This document shows, piece by piece, positions 8,482-17,524 of a stretch of DNA of 64,000 nucleotides. The position numbers were made by a program, and so were the translations under genes. Origin of the DNA: Ancylobacter sp. IITR112 (GTDB lineage Bacteria > Pseudomonadota > Alphaproteobacteria > Rhizobiales > Xanthobacteraceae); contig NZ_JBGCUS010000003.1 of the NCBI RefSeq assembly GCF_041415945.1, positions 1 to 64,000 of the forward strand. The letters run 5' to 3'. The notes under the pieces were generated by a model, which made no database searches, was not told where the DNA came from, and saw only the letters and a program-made list of their open reading frames with translations. Numbering within the stretch: position 1 is the first letter of the stretch; each line of letters opens with the position of its first letter.

Positions 8482-10197
8482 ATGGCTCAGTCGTTGACCC
8501 GACGCCATTACCTGGAGCTCTACGGACCGACGACCGGCGATCGCGTCCGGCTCGGGGACACCGAGCTGTGGGCGGAAGTCGAGACGGACCTGACCCATTA
8601 CGGCGACGAACTTGTCTTCGGCGCCGGCAAGACCATGCGGGCGGGCAGCGGATGTGACGGGGCGCTGTGCGCCTCCGAAGGTGTGCTCGACCTCGTCATC
8701 ACCAATGCGCTGATCATCGATCCCGTGGTCGGGATCATCAAGGCAGATATCGGGATCAAGGACGGCCGGATCGCCGGGATCGGCAAGGCAGGTGATCCGC
8801 GGATCATGAACGGCGTCTCTGCTGAACTGATCGTCGGTGTGAACACCGACGTTCGGGCGGCCGAAGGGCTTATCGTGACGGCCGGCGGAATCGACTGCCA
8901 CGTCCACTTCATCGATCCCGGCCAGTGTCAGGAGGCGCTCTCCGCCGGAGTGACGACCCTGATGGGCGGAGGGCTGGGGCCTACCACGGTCCCCATCGCC
9001 TCCACCGGAACAGTCAATCTCGGCCTGATGCTTCAGGCCTCCGAAGCCTTTCCACTGAACTTCGGATTCTTCGGCAAGGCGGCCTCCGATGTTGCTGCGC
9101 CGCTCGTCGAACAGCTTGCCGCAGGTGCGGCAGGTCTCAAGATCCACGAGGATTGGGGCGCGACGACTGCGGCTATCGACAGCGCGCTCGATGCGGCCGA
9201 CCAAGGCGCGGTGCAGATCCAGCTCCACACGGACACGCTCAACGAGTTCGGCTTTCTGGAGCAGAGCCTCGAAGCCATCGGCGGGCGCACCGTCCACGCC
9301 TATCACGTCGAGGGAGCGGGCGGCGGCCACGCGCCGGACATCATACGGGTCTGCTCGCACCCGAATGTTCTTCCCTCGTCGACCAATCCAACCAATCCGT
9401 TCACGGTCAATACGTTCGAAGAGCACTTCGACATGGCCATGACGAGCCACCACCTCAATCCGAGGGTGGTGGAGGATGTGGCATTCGCGGAATCGCGGAT
9501 CCGCAAGGAGACCATCGGCGCGGAGGATGTCCTGCACGATATCGGCGCCATCAGCGCGCTCGGCTCGGATTCGCAGGGCATGGGCCGCATCGGCGAGACC
9601 ATCGCCCGAACCTGGCAGCTCGCCTCAATCATGCAGCAGACGCGCGGAGCTTTGCCCGTGGACGCAGGCAGCGGCAACGACAACGGGCGGATCAAGCGCT
9701 ACATCGCCAAATACACCATCAATCCGGCCAAGATTTTTGGCATCGATCACGAGGTCGGGTCAATCGAGCGGGGCAAGCTGGCCGATCTTGTCTTCTGGAA
9801 GCCCGCACTGTTCGGCGTCAAGCCGGAGCTGGTGCTCAAATCCGGCTTTCCTGCATGGGCGGTGACGGGAGAGGCGAACGCCTCGCTGCTGGTCTGCGAA
9901 CCGCTCCTCTATCGGCCGCAATGGGGTGCGTTCGGCCGGGCCGCGCGAAGCCTTTCGATACGGTTTCTCAGTCCACTGGCCTTGGAGGCCGGCCTGCCGC
10001 AGCGGCTTGGACTGGAGTCGCGTTGTGTCGCAACCCGCTCCACGCGCGGTCTGACCAAATACGACATGGTCCACAATGACTCGCTCCCGGAGATAACTGT
10101 GGATGCTGACACCTACCGTGTCTCCATCGACGGTGAGACCTGTGTGTCCAGTCCTGCCAGGACCGTGCCCCTCGGCTCCCTATACATGTTGAAGTAA
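8482..10197 (+). CDS. ureC: urease alpha (catalytic) subunit, divergent
   Basis: A 571-residue amidohydrolase-superfamily protein, the nickel-bearing subunit that hydrolyses urea to ammonia and carbamate. Metal ligands are present: the HVH pair (140/142), the carbamylated Lys 220 in GLKIHEDWG, His 249, His 275 and Asp 363. Catalytic His 323 and flap Arg 339 are also kept. The mobile-flap Cys, nearly invariant as VCHHL in characterised ureases, is Ser 322 (TSHHL) here. Other conserved blocks also differ ([18 protein letters not shown]). The protein is probably active, but its kinetics or substrate range may differ. Confidence 0.93.
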   Translation: MAQSLTRRHYLELYGPTTGDRVRLGDTELWAEVETDLTHYGDELVFGAGKTMRAGSGCDGALCASEGVLDLVITNALIIDPVVGIIKADIGIKDGRIAGIGKAGDPRIMNGVSAELIVGVNTDVRAAEGLIVTAGGIDCHVHFIDPGQCQEALSAGVTTLMGGGLGPTTVPIASTGTVNLGLMLQASEAFPLNFGFFGKAASDVAAPLVEQLAAGAAGLKIHEDWGATTAAIDSALDAADQGAVQIQLHTDTLNEFGFLEQSLEAIGGRTVHAYHVEGAGGGHAPDIIRVCSHPNVLPSSTNPTNPFTVNTFEEHFDMAMTSHHLNPRVVEDVAFAESRIRKETIGAEDVLHDIGAISALGSDSQGMGRIGETIARTWQLASIMQQTRGALPVDAGSGNDNGRIKRYIAKYTINPAKIFGIDHEVGSIERGKLADLVFWKPALFGVKPELVLKSGFPAWAVTGEANASLLVCEPLLYRPQWGAFGRAARSLSIRFLSPLALEAGLPQRLGLESRCVATRSTRGLTKYDMVHNDSLPEITVDADTYRVSIDGETCVSSPARTVPLGSLYMLK

Positions 10198-10199
10198 CC

Positions 10200-10817
10200 A
10201 TGCAGAGACAGGCTATACGCATCGGCATCGGCGGCCCGGTCGGGAGCGGAAAGACCCGCCTCGTGGAAAGGTTACTGCCGCTGGTCCAGGCCGCCGGCCT
10301 GAAGGTAGCGGTCATCACCAATGACCTTGTGACGCTGGAAGACGCGGAGCGGATTCAGAAGGGCGGCCTGATTGATCCCCGCCTTGTCGTGGGCGTGGAA
10401 ACCGGCGCGTGTCCGCATACAGCGATCCGCGAGGACCCTTCTGTGAACATCGAGGCGGCCGATCGGCTTGAACGCCAAAATCCACTCGATCTCATTCTGA
10501 TCGAGAGCGGTGGAGACAATCTGGCATCGTCGTTTTCCCGGGAACTCGTCGACTACTGGATCTTCGTGATCGATTGCGGGGCGGGTGACGATATTCCGCG
10601 GAAGCGCGGGCTGGGCTGCCTTCAGGCGGACCTTCTGGTTGTGAACAAGATCGACATCGCCCCTCATGTAGATGCCGATCTCGATCGTATTCGAGCGGAC
10701 GTGGCGATGATCCGGCCGGAGAGGCCGAGCCTGTTCACCAATTTGAGGGATGCTGCGGGAGCAGAAGCCGTTTTCGATCATCTCCAGCGCTCCCTGCTCT
10801 TCCATGCGCCCATATGA
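10200..10817 (+). CDS. ureG: urease accessory GTPase UreG
   Basis: A 205-residue GTPase that powers nickel delivery to apo-urease. It has P-loop GGPVGSGKT, the nickel-binding Cys-Pro-His motif in [13 protein letters not shown], the [11 protein letters not shown] segment and the guanine-specificity motif VNKIDIAP. It begins 2 bp after ureC. Placing ureG directly after ureC differs from the common ureDABCEFG order. The next gene overlaps it by 4 bp. Confidence 0.95.
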   Translation: MQRQAIRIGIGGPVGSGKTRLVERLLPLVQAAGLKVAVITNDLVTLEDAERIQKGGLIDPRLVVGVETGACPHTAIREDPSVNIEAADRLERQNPLDLILIESGGDNLASSFSRELVDYWIFVIDCGAGDDIPRKRGLGCLQADLLVVNKIDIAPHVDADLDRIRADVAMIRPERPSLFTNLRDAAGAEAVFDHLQRSLLFHAPI

Positions 10818-11659
10818 CCGACGAGGCAACAACCGACGGATGGCTGCATCTCGACTTCGCTCGCACCGGCTGCGGGCAGACCGAGATCATCGGTCGGGAC
10901 CAACGTTTTCCCCTTCACGTCACGTCGCCGTTGCGCCTGGATCCGGCAGTGCCGGACATGGCGTTCGTCTATGTGCACAATCCCAGTGGCGGCGTATTCG
11001 AAGCGGATCGGCTCATCGTCGAGCTACGACTGCGCCGCCATGCGCGGGTGCATGTTTCGACGCCGTCAGCGACCAAGATTTTTGGCGCCGAGGGTGGTGT
11101 GAGTGCAAGCCAGCGAATGACGATCGATATGGAGGAGGGGGCCTATCTGGAATATGTGCCCGATCCTGTCATTCCGCTGAAAATGGCCTGCTACGAGCAA
11201 TATACGCTTATGAGGATGGCGACGGGCGCGACGGCCGTGCTGAGCGAAATCGTCGCCTGCGGGCGCTTCGCGGCGGGCGAGGTATTCGCCTATTCGCGGC
11301 TGCACTTCCGCACGACTGTCGAGATAGACGGCGTGCCGACGTGCAAGGACGCGTTCGAACTTGTGCCCGACAGCATGCCGCTCGGCGGGCCGGGGCTGTT
11401 CGCCGAACACCGCTTCATCGCCACAGTGTTGGTGCTTGCCCCCGGCACGCTGCCAGCGACCCTGGACCGGAGCCTTGATGATGCGGCTCGCTCCGTTGCC
11501 GGCGTCTATGGCGCGGCGTCGATCCTGCCGAAGGGCGCCGGTGTCATTGTGCGGGCGCTGTGCCGCACGCCATCTGCCGCCCGAGAGGTCGTCGATCTCG
11601 CCTGGGGCGAAGCCCGACGGTCGCTGCTCGGCCATCCGCCCCCTCCGATCCGCAAATGA
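10814..11659 (+). CDS. ureD: urease accessory protein UreD
   Basis: A 281-residue UreD/UreH-type scaffold protein that binds apo-urease and, with UreF and UreG, forms the nickel-insertion complex. Recognisable segments are the beta-strand run [20 protein letters not shown], the [17 protein letters not shown] core and [19 protein letters not shown]. It overlaps ureG by 4 bp (ATGA), implying translational coupling. The C terminus ([10 protein letters not shown]) is proline-rich. Confidence 0.92.
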   Translation: MTDEATTDGWLHLDFARTGCGQTEIIGRDQRFPLHVTSPLRLDPAVPDMAFVYVHNPSGGVFEADRLIVELRLRRHARVHVSTPSATKIFGAEGGVSASQRMTIDMEEGAYLEYVPDPVIPLKMACYEQYTLMRMATGATAVLSEIVACGRFAAGEVFAYSRLHFRTTVEIDGVPTCKDAFELVPDSMPLGGPGLFAEHRFIATVLVLAPGTLPATLDRSLDDAARSVAGVYGAASILPKGAGVIVRALCRTPSAAREVVDLAWGEARRSLLGHPPPPIRK

Positions 11660-11668
11660 GGAAAAGCC

Positions 11669-12154
11669 ATGAGGCAAGTAAACGCCATCATCGGACACTT
11701 CGATGATCCCGGGTTCCGCGGCCGGGCGCGTGAAGTCGTGCTGCTCGATGCCGACAATGCCATGCGTCGCCGCCAGCTTGCTCTTTCCGAGGCCGGAAGC
11801 GAGGTCGCCATCGACCTTCCTCATGGCAGCTATCTCCGTCATGGCGCTGTGCTGGCCGACGACGGCGAGACCATCCTCGTGGTCGAGCGCAAGCCACAGC
11901 CGGTGATGGCGATCCGACTGAGCGCCCTGGACACCTCATCGCTGATCACTGCTGCAGCGCGCATCGGCCATTGCTTCGGCAACCAGCATGCACCCATTGA
12001 GGTGAGCGGCGGATCGATCTTTGTCCCGGTCACAACTTCGCCAACAGTCATGGCAGCGGCGGTCGAACGCCTCGGCCTTGAAGGGGTGACGTTCAGCTTT
12101 GTCGGCGTTCCGCTCGGCCTCGATCGGCCGCTGGCGACCGGGCACGCGCACTGA
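11669..12154 (+). CDS. ureE: urease accessory nickel chaperone UreE
   Basis: A 161-residue protein with the UreE two-domain plan: an N-terminal peptide-binding domain (VVLLDADNAMRRRQLALSEAGS, EVAIDLPHGSYLRHGAVL) and a metal-binding domain around IGHCFGNQHAPIEV. The C terminus TGHAH is a short His tail rather than the long His-rich tail of some enteric enzymes. It hands nickel to UreG. It sits 9 bp after ureD and directly before ureF. Confidence 0.9.
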   Translation: MRQVNAIIGHFDDPGFRGRAREVVLLDADNAMRRRQLALSEAGSEVAIDLPHGSYLRHGAVLADDGETILVVERKPQPVMAIRLSALDTSSLITAAARIGHCFGNQHAPIEVSGGSIFVPVTTSPTVMAAAVERLGLEGVTFSFVGVPLGLDRPLATGHAH

Positions 12155-12155
12155 G

Positions 12156-12851
12156 ATGCCCCCCTCGCCGCAGCAACTGCTGGCCGTGATGCAGCTCTCT
12201 GATAGCGGACTGCCAATCGGTCGCTTCGCCCATTCGGGCGGCCTCGAAGCGTGGCTGCATCCCCGCGGGGATGTCTGCGAAGGCGACCTCATCCGGTGGA
12301 TCGAGACGAGCCTGCGGTACGCAGCAGCCCGGACGGACGGCGTAGCAGCGGCGCATGCTCACCGGTCGGCCGAATGTGGCGATGTTGCCGGCATGCTCCG
12401 CGTGGATGCCGAGTTGGGCACCTGCAAGCTGAGCGAGACGGCCCGGCGTATGTCGACCAGTTGCGGCCGCCAGCTGGCGGTCCTCGCTCCTCAGTTGTTC
12501 GATAATGGACCCGTGGCGGAATTTTGCGCCTCCATCCGCGCCGAGCGTTCCTCCGGTCATCTTGCGGTCGTGTTCGGCGCTGTGGCTGCGGCTTCGGGAT
12601 TGACGGCGGAGCAGACGGTGTTGATGGAGGTCAGGAGCGTCGTCAGCCTGCATCTCTCAGCCGCGGTCCGCCTGGGGCGTCTTACCGCATCGCGGGCGCA
12701 GGTTGTTCAGCGCCTTCTGGAGCCTGCGGTGATCGTGGCCGTACAGGATGCGCTGAGCCGCGACCTGGATGCCATGAGTTCCAGTTCCTTCGAAATCGAA
12801 ATCGCGATGATGGCGGTGCGTCGGCTCGACGGACGGATGTTCGCGACATGA
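12156..12851 (+). CDS. ureF: urease accessory protein UreF
   Basis: A 231-residue, all-helical protein that gates UreG GTPase activity in the UreDFG complex. The N-terminal signature LLAVMQLSDSGLPIGRFAHS and the following SGGLEAWL are typical. I start at the ATG at 12156, which directly follows the ureE stop, because upstream codons belong to ureE in another frame. It is the last gene of the urease operon and ends 5 bp from the convergent amiR-like gene. Confidence 0.93.
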   Translation: MPPSPQQLLAVMQLSDSGLPIGRFAHSGGLEAWLHPRGDVCEGDLIRWIETSLRYAAARTDGVAAAHAHRSAECGDVAGMLRVDAELGTCKLSETARRMSTSCGRQLAVLAPQLFDNGPVAEFCASIRAERSSGHLAVVFGAVAAASGLTAEQTVLMEVRSVVSLHLSAAVRLGRLTASRAQVVQRLLEPAVIVAVQDALSRDLDAMSSSSFEIEIAMMAVRRLDGRMFAT

Positions 12852-12856
12852 GACAC

Positions 12857-13453
12857 TCAGCCCCTGCGCAGCATCTCGATGACCGGAACTGCTTTTCCGG
12901 CGAGTATGTTCTCCGCGACGCTCGCCGCGGTGACGCGGCCTTCCATGGCGGCGCGCCGGATCGCCTGATGGCACGCTTCAAGTGTGCCGAAGCCCGAGGC
13001 GGAAAGAGCTTCGGCGGCGCGATCGATCAACCGCCGCGAGCGCAACGTTTCCTCGATCTTGTCGGTCTTCGCCTTCTGTCGCTGGCTGAAACGATGAAGC
13101 GAGCGGGTCAGCAGCAGTGTCGACAGGATACCGAAAGCTCGGATCGGCTTGGTGACGATTCCGTGGGCGTTCGAGTCCAGAAGGCTGCGCACGACGACCG
13201 GACTTTCGTATTGGAGGATCGCGATCAGCGCGACATCCGGCCAGTCGGGGAGCTGCTCTCCCGTCTCGGAGAGAAGGCAAAGCGCGATGTCGGTTTCGCG
13301 TGTCGGATGCGTCGGGATCGGCCAGTCGGCATAGACCGTGCAGCCTATGCGCCGGATGTGAAGCATCAACTCTTCGCGGTCGCCATCGGCCGGATGGAAG
13401 ACCGCAACCCGAAGCGACCGCAATTCCCGGATCATGATTTGAGAGAAGCTCAT
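12857..13453 (-). CDS. amiR: AmiR-like ANTAR-domain RNA-binding antiterminator
   Basis: A 198-residue protein. Residues 1-125 form a pseudo-receiver domain (LRVAVFHPADGDREELMLHIRR), followed by a coiled-coil-like helix and a C-terminal ANTAR domain (RRLIDRAAEALSA, then EACHQAIRRAAMEGRVTAASVAENIL). In Pseudomonas, AmiR binds leader RNA of the amidase operon and prevents termination, and AmiC silences it until an amide is bound. It lies 9 bp downstream of the amiC-like gene, in the same order as in Pseudomonas. It probably regulates the plus-strand nitrilase/urease operon. Confidence 0.85.
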   Translation of the reverse strand: MSFSQIMIRELRSLRVAVFHPADGDREELMLHIRRIGCTVYADWPIPTHPTRETDIALCLLSETGEQLPDWPDVALIAILQYESPVVVRSLLDSNAHGIVTKPIRAFGILSTLLLTRSLHRFSQRQKAKTDKIEETLRSRRLIDRAAEALSASGFGTLEACHQAIRRAAMEGRVTAASVAENILAGKAVPVIEMLRRG

Positions 13454-13462
13454 CGGTGCGGC

Positions 13463-14596
13463 TCATTCACACCGTTCGGGCGCTTCATAATAGACAAGGT
13501 AGGGGTCGGGCTTGACCGGTTCTGGCGCCTCCTCGACGATCCTAAAATCGGCACGACCGGTCGTGACCGCGATACGCGGCCGGATATAGGTGTGGCTGTT
13601 GTCCGGATCGACGGTGATCAGTCCTTCGGGGGCCAGATAGTGCTGCCCCAGCACCGCCGCCCGCACCCGTTCCGGATCCGTCGTGCCTGCATCGGCAAGC
13701 GCCTTCGCGAACAGATGGACGGTCGAATAGGCCGCCTCGGCCGGGCCGTCGGCCGGCCGCGCGCTGCCGTACCGCGCGCGGTAGCGCTCCACGAAGCGGA
13801 GATTCTCGGCGGTCTTCAGCGATTCGAAATAGGGCGCGCAGACCAGGTGACCGGCTCCCACCGGCGTGCGCATGGCGCGCAGATGCACCTCGCTGGTGGT
13901 CAGCGCCGCGATCGGCATACGGCGCGCGTCGAGGCCGGCTTCATTATGCGAGTCGTACAGATGGGACGTCCCCGGCCCGATCACGGTCGAGAAGATGACG
14001 TCGGCATCCGCCTCGGCCGCGCACGCTACCGCCTCGGCATAGGTCTCGTATCCCGCGCTCAGGGGAACGTAGTGCTCGCCGAGGATGGTGCCGCCCACAT
14101 CCTCGACGATGTCGCGTATCACGCGGTTGGATTCCCGCGGGAAAAGATAGTCCGAGCCGATGAGAAAGAACCTCTTCCCGACATGGCGGAAGAGGTAGTT
14201 GGCCAAAGGAAGGTGCGTCTGGTTGATGGTTGGGCCCGTGTAGATGATGTTGGGCGAATATTCAAAACCTTCATAAACTACCGAGTACCACAGCAGGCCG
14301 CCTCGGCGCTCGATCCATGGGAGGACCGCCTTTCGGCTGAACGAGGACGAGCAGCCGAAGATGTTGGCCGCCCCTTCCTCCAGTATCAGGTTGGCGGCGA
14401 GCCGTGCATAGGCCGTGGGATCGGACGCCGGGTCCTTGATGATCGGCTGGATCGCCCGCCCCCCCACGCCGCCTGCGTCGTTGATCTCGTCTATCGCCAG
14501 CAGCGTTCCCTGCAACTGCGAAATTTCCGACATCGACGTCACACCGGAATGAGAAAAAAGTACGCCTACCGGCCAGCCTTCCAATTCGACCTCCAT
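13463..14596 (-). CDS. amiC: AmiC-like cytoplasmic amide sensor
   Basis: A 377-residue type I periplasmic-binding-fold protein without a signal peptide, as in AmiC, which is a cytoplasmic sensor rather than a transporter component. Matching features are VGVLFSHSGVTSMSEISQLQG at the start of the fold, FGCSSSFSRKAVLPWIERRGG, LLWYSVVYEGFEYSPNIIYTG and the GSDYLFPRESNRVIRD hinge region. It is the first gene of an amiC-amiR operon transcribed away from the binding protein at 14688, with a 91-bp AT-rich gap likely to hold both promoters. Confidence 0.87.
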   Translation of the reverse strand: MEVELEGWPVGVLFSHSGVTSMSEISQLQGTLLAIDEINDAGGVGGRAIQPIIKDPASDPTAYARLAANLILEEGAANIFGCSSSFSRKAVLPWIERRGGLLWYSVVYEGFEYSPNIIYTGPTINQTHLPLANYLFRHVGKRFFLIGSDYLFPRESNRVIRDIVEDVGGTILGEHYVPLSAGYETYAEAVACAAEADADVIFSTVIGPGTSHLYDSHNEAGLDARRMPIAALTTSEVHLRAMRTPVGAGHLVCAPYFESLKTAENLRFVERYRARYGSARPADGPAEAAYSTVHLFAKALADAGTTDPERVRAAVLGQHYLAPEGLITVDPDNSHTYIRPRIAVTTGRADFRIVEEAPEPVKPDPYLVYYEAPERCE

Positions 14597-14687
14597 CAGC
14601 CCGCTTCGGCCCTGCCTTCAGCCGCCAAGCGACCCTCCCCGCCATATAGCCCAATCCTTCCGAAACACAAAAAGAAAGTTAAATAAA
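14597..14687. promoter_or_regulatory. divergent promoter region amiC / family-5 binding protein
   Basis: A 91-bp gap between divergently transcribed genes. Its right half (about 14655-14687) is strikingly A-rich compared with the GC-rich surroundings. No exact -35/-10 pair or operator could be assigned with confidence. Confidence 0.3.
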
Positions 14688-16247
14688 ATGGCCGCTTCAG
14701 AAAATACTCTAAATATAGGACTGGATTGGGAAGTCGATCTTATTGATCCTCCATGTTCATTTGGAGGCTGGAATACTGGGCGCGTCGTCCAAAACATATT
14801 CGAAAGCTTGATTGAGGATGATCTCGAAGGTGAGATCGGTGCCACCACGGCACTCATACCTGCACTCGCCGAGCGGGTAACGGTCTCGCCGGACGGCCTC
14901 ACCTATCGTTTCGATTTGCGGCAAGGCGTCCGCTTCCACGATGGAGCCGCCTTCGATGCCGAGGCGGTGCGCCTGAACTTCGCCAGGATGCGGGACACTC
15001 TCAGTCCGGTCTATTCGCCGATCGCCGCCAATTACAACCGGATCGGCATCGAGTGGATCGACGCGATCAAACTGGTCGACCCCTTCACCGTGGACATCGA
15101 GCTCGGCAAGCCGTTCCCGGACTTTCTCCGCTACATGACCCAGGAGGATGCGCCCGGGGCGCAGGTGTTCGTCAGCCCTGCGGCGCTGGAGACGTTCGGG
15201 CCGGACCTGTCGGACCGCGCGCCGGGAACCGGGCCGTTCATCTTCGAAGAGCGCTTTCAGACATCTCGCGGCAGCGGAGTCACGCTGCGCCGAAACGATG
15301 CTTATTGGGGCGAGGTGGCAAAGCTGGAAAAGCTGCGCTTCCTTCCGTTTCCTGATGCGACCGAGCGCTTGACCGCCCTGCTCGACGGCACGGTCGACCT
15401 CGCCTATGGCCTCGACGGAGCCGATCTGGAGGACCTGCAGCAGCGCGGCTTCGTCGTGCATTCGGGCAGCGTTCCCTATGTCTGGTACCTGATCTTCAAC
15501 ATGAGCGATCCGGTGCTGGCGGACCGGCGCGTGCGTCAAGCCATCGCCCATGCCTTCGATCGGGAAGCGCTGAGCGACGAGGTGTTCAGAGGACAGACCC
15601 GTACGGCGAAGGGAATTCTACCTCCTGCGTCTCCGGCCTATGATCCAGAGTACGTCGATCCGTACCCCTACGACCTCGACCAGGCACGAAGGCTCCTCGC
15701 ACAGGCGGCTCCACCCCCGGATTGGGCCCTGCGAGTCATGTTTGCGACGGCAGGCTCGGCCCAGCTCCAGCCCACTGCAATCATTGGTCGATTGGCCTCA
15801 GACCTCGCCAAGGTCGGCATAAATCTAGAGCTGTGTCCGCACGAGGATTGGGTTGAGTACTGCAAGCACTGGCAAAACGGTATGCCCGCCGGGGTAGGGA
15901 TATCCGAGATGAGTTGGGGTATGTCCTGCGACGTCTGGCTTGATCAGGTTCTACATTCGCGGAACGTCTCCCCTCATGGGGTCAATGCAGGATACTGCCG
16001 TATATACGAGCTTGATTCACTGCTAGAGGCTGCCCGTCATGAGCGCGAAGATGCCGAACGGACGAGGCTTTACCGTTGCGCAAATGAGCTCGTCATGCGT
16101 GAATTGCCAGTGCTGCCGGTGCTCACCGTTAATACCGGAACGGTTGTGCACAGCCCTCGAGTATCCGGCTTTCGCTATGCCAGACAGAATTGGCATTCAT
16201 TTCGCAATGTAAGCCTTTCTGGTGCCATCCGCAGGCCGCCACCCTGA
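14688..16247 (+). CDS. family-5 extracellular solute-binding protein lacking a signal peptide
   Basis: A 519-residue protein with the SBP_bac_5 (oligopeptide/nickel-binding) architecture: FESLIEDD near residue 40, SPDGLTYRFDLRQGVRFHDGA near 65, the APGTGPFIF segment, RRNDAYWG, and VRQAIAHAFDREAL. These normally carry a Sec signal or lipobox; here the first residues MAASENTLNIGLDWEVDLID go straight into the mature fold. No permease or ATPase genes of this family lie nearby. It may be a cytoplasmic sensor paired with amiC/amiR, or an orphan that lost its leader. NikA-type nickel binding is attractive given urease but unproven. Confidence 0.75.
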   Translation: MAASENTLNIGLDWEVDLIDPPCSFGGWNTGRVVQNIFESLIEDDLEGEIGATTALIPALAERVTVSPDGLTYRFDLRQGVRFHDGAAFDAEAVRLNFARMRDTLSPVYSPIAANYNRIGIEWIDAIKLVDPFTVDIELGKPFPDFLRYMTQEDAPGAQVFVSPAALETFGPDLSDRAPGTGPFIFEERFQTSRGSGVTLRRNDAYWGEVAKLEKLRFLPFPDATERLTALLDGTVDLAYGLDGADLEDLQQRGFVVHSGSVPYVWYLIFNMSDPVLADRRVRQAIAHAFDREALSDEVFRGQTRTAKGILPPASPAYDPEYVDPYPYDLDQARRLLAQAAPPPDWALRVMFATAGSAQLQPTAIIGRLASDLAKVGINLELCPHEDWVEYCKHWQNGMPAGVGISEMSWGMSCDVWLDQVLHSRNVSPHGVNAGYCRIYELDSLLEAARHEREDAERTRLYRCANELVMRELPVLPVLTVNTGTVVHSPRVSGFRYARQNWHSFRNVSLSGAIRRPPP

Positions 16248-16853
16248 TGGAATGGCCGAGTCGGAGACATGGATTTACGAAAGGTCTCGACGAAGGCCAG
16301 GCTCGCGTTCTCCATCAGTCGCCAGCGATCAGCGACCTGTGTCGCTGCTGAAGGCGCCCTGGCCGCGGCCAGGGCATAGCGCCGCCCCGGTCCCGGGTAA
16401 TGATGGGGCCCGTGGCTGTTGGTAAAGCCGTGTCTGCACAGCCGGATCGGCAACAATCCGCCGATCACGCTCCTGAATGGCTCTCCGGCGCCCGTGCCGG
16501 CATGAGGCTTAAACCCGGAATTTTCCAGCTCTGGCTGGCCCAAATTCGGGTTGCACCTGAGCCGATTGGCTCTTTCTGCTTGCGAATGCGGGGAGGGGGC
16601 GGTTCGGAGTCCAGCGCCGACGCCTTGTCTCGCTCGTCGCTTTGGAGCTTGTCGGCCAACTAAATAAGCGGAATCTCAATCATATACGTGTTCGCAGTTT
16701 CACCTTGGTCGGCGCGCCGCTTCCGTAAAAACTGGTCACCGCGGCCACAGCCGCGCCGCTCATCACCAGACGCTCCAAAACATCGCGCCGGGCGTGCCGT
16801 TCGGTTCGTGCAGCCGGCGCTTCCATTCCATATCGGCAAGATAGCGTTCGCGG
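16248..16853. other. gene-poor spacer with a 20-bp palindrome
   Basis: No convincing gene on either strand; the open frames present do not resemble known proteins. The only clear structure is the perfect 20-bp palindrome at 16356-16375. The segment ends in the decayed parB tail. Confidence 0.4.
16356..16375. repeat. perfect 20-bp palindrome
   Basis: GCCCTGGCCGCGGCCAGGGC is fully self-complementary with no loop. It could be an operator or the core of a decayed terminator, but there is no adjacent gene to support either. Confidence 0.5.
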
Positions 16854-17037
16854 TTGATAAACGGCACTGTCGTGAGGCGCGTCAGCGGCGCGCAGATCAT
16901 CGCGGCGCTGTGTGAAGCCAAAGGCGTTCCTGCCGCCCCTGCGTGGAACCGGATGAAGAAGGCCGAGCTGGCGGCGCTGGCTGCCCGCGAGGGGCAAGGT
17001 ACGCGGCTGGCTGCCGGACGTGCTGCGTGTGCGGTGA
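16854..17037 (+). pseudogene. decayed C-terminal fragment of a ParB-family partition protein
   Basis: The plus-strand reading runs VVRRVSGAQIIAALCEAKG, then APAWNRMKKAELAALAARE, the usual tail of ParB-like proteins of alphaproteobacterial plasmids. Those proteins end with a GTGWLP-plus-LR motif. Here GWLPDVLRVR followed by a stop (17035-17037) is found only after a one-base frame change near 17004. The N-terminal and central parts are not recognisable upstream. This looks like the remnant of an older partition locus, separate from repABC. Confidence 0.45.
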
Positions 17038-17222
17038 GCGACCTTGAAAACGCGACTTGAGCTGCAACGGGCCGCGGCATCCCGGCGCGGTCCGTTCCCT
17101 GATCGGAGTCCGGCAAGGCGGCAGGAAAGCTGTACGGGTTCTCGCGGGACGCTTCGATCGTCCGGCGAAGCCGCTAACAATCCACAGCTTGTCCCGGTCG
17201 GCGAAAGGTTGGCGCATCCGAA

Positions 17223-17256
17223 ACTCATGAAATCATGATATTACGACTACATGAGT
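17223..17256. promoter_or_regulatory. possible operator overlapping the start of the gene at 17251
   Basis: ACTCATG at 17223-17229 and its complement CATGAGT at 17250-17256 flank a short AT-rich stretch that also contains the palindrome ATCATGAT. The right arm covers the start codon at 17251, which would suit autorepression by the small protein it encodes. Confidence 0.3.
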
Positions 17257-17520
17257 ACGCAAGACAGGATCGCTTCTGCTGTTATGGCAAAGGACCAAAC
17301 CCGGGGGCAAGGACGGGCGAAGGCGGCTCCCATGGAATCGCCGCAGAAGGACGTGCCGCTCCAGGTCATGGTCCCTACGCCGGTCCGCCGCCAGCTCGCT
17401 CTTCTCTGCGCCGAGCGGGGCGAATCGATGAGGACGATCGTCCTGCGGGGCTTGCGGACCCTTGGCGTTGAAATCGACGAGGCAGAACTCGTCGATCGAC
17501 GCGGAAGGCGCCGGGGATAG
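17251..17520 (+). CDS. small basic protein, possible ribbon-helix-helix DNA-binding protein
   Basis: An 89-residue protein. The first 30 residues are Lys/Arg-rich and probably disordered. Residues about 36-75 (VPLQVMVPTPVRRQLALLCA, then ESMRTIVLRGLRTLGVEID) have the strand-helix-helix hydrophobic pattern of RHH or partition-associated proteins. It ends 4 bp before the AAA ATPase gene, so the two are probably one operon in which it could act as regulator. Fold assignment is by pattern only. Confidence 0.65.
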   Translation: MSTQDRIASAVMAKDQTRGQGRAKAAPMESPQKDVPLQVMVPTPVRRQLALLCAERGESMRTIVLRGLRTLGVEIDEAELVDRRGRRRG

Positions 17521-17524
17521 CGTT

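Noticed and set aside
12524..14686. A 720-codon plus-strand frame across ureF, amiR and amiC
   Set aside because: It crosses the end of ureF and runs antisense to both ami genes, which have clear family motifs and operon spacing.
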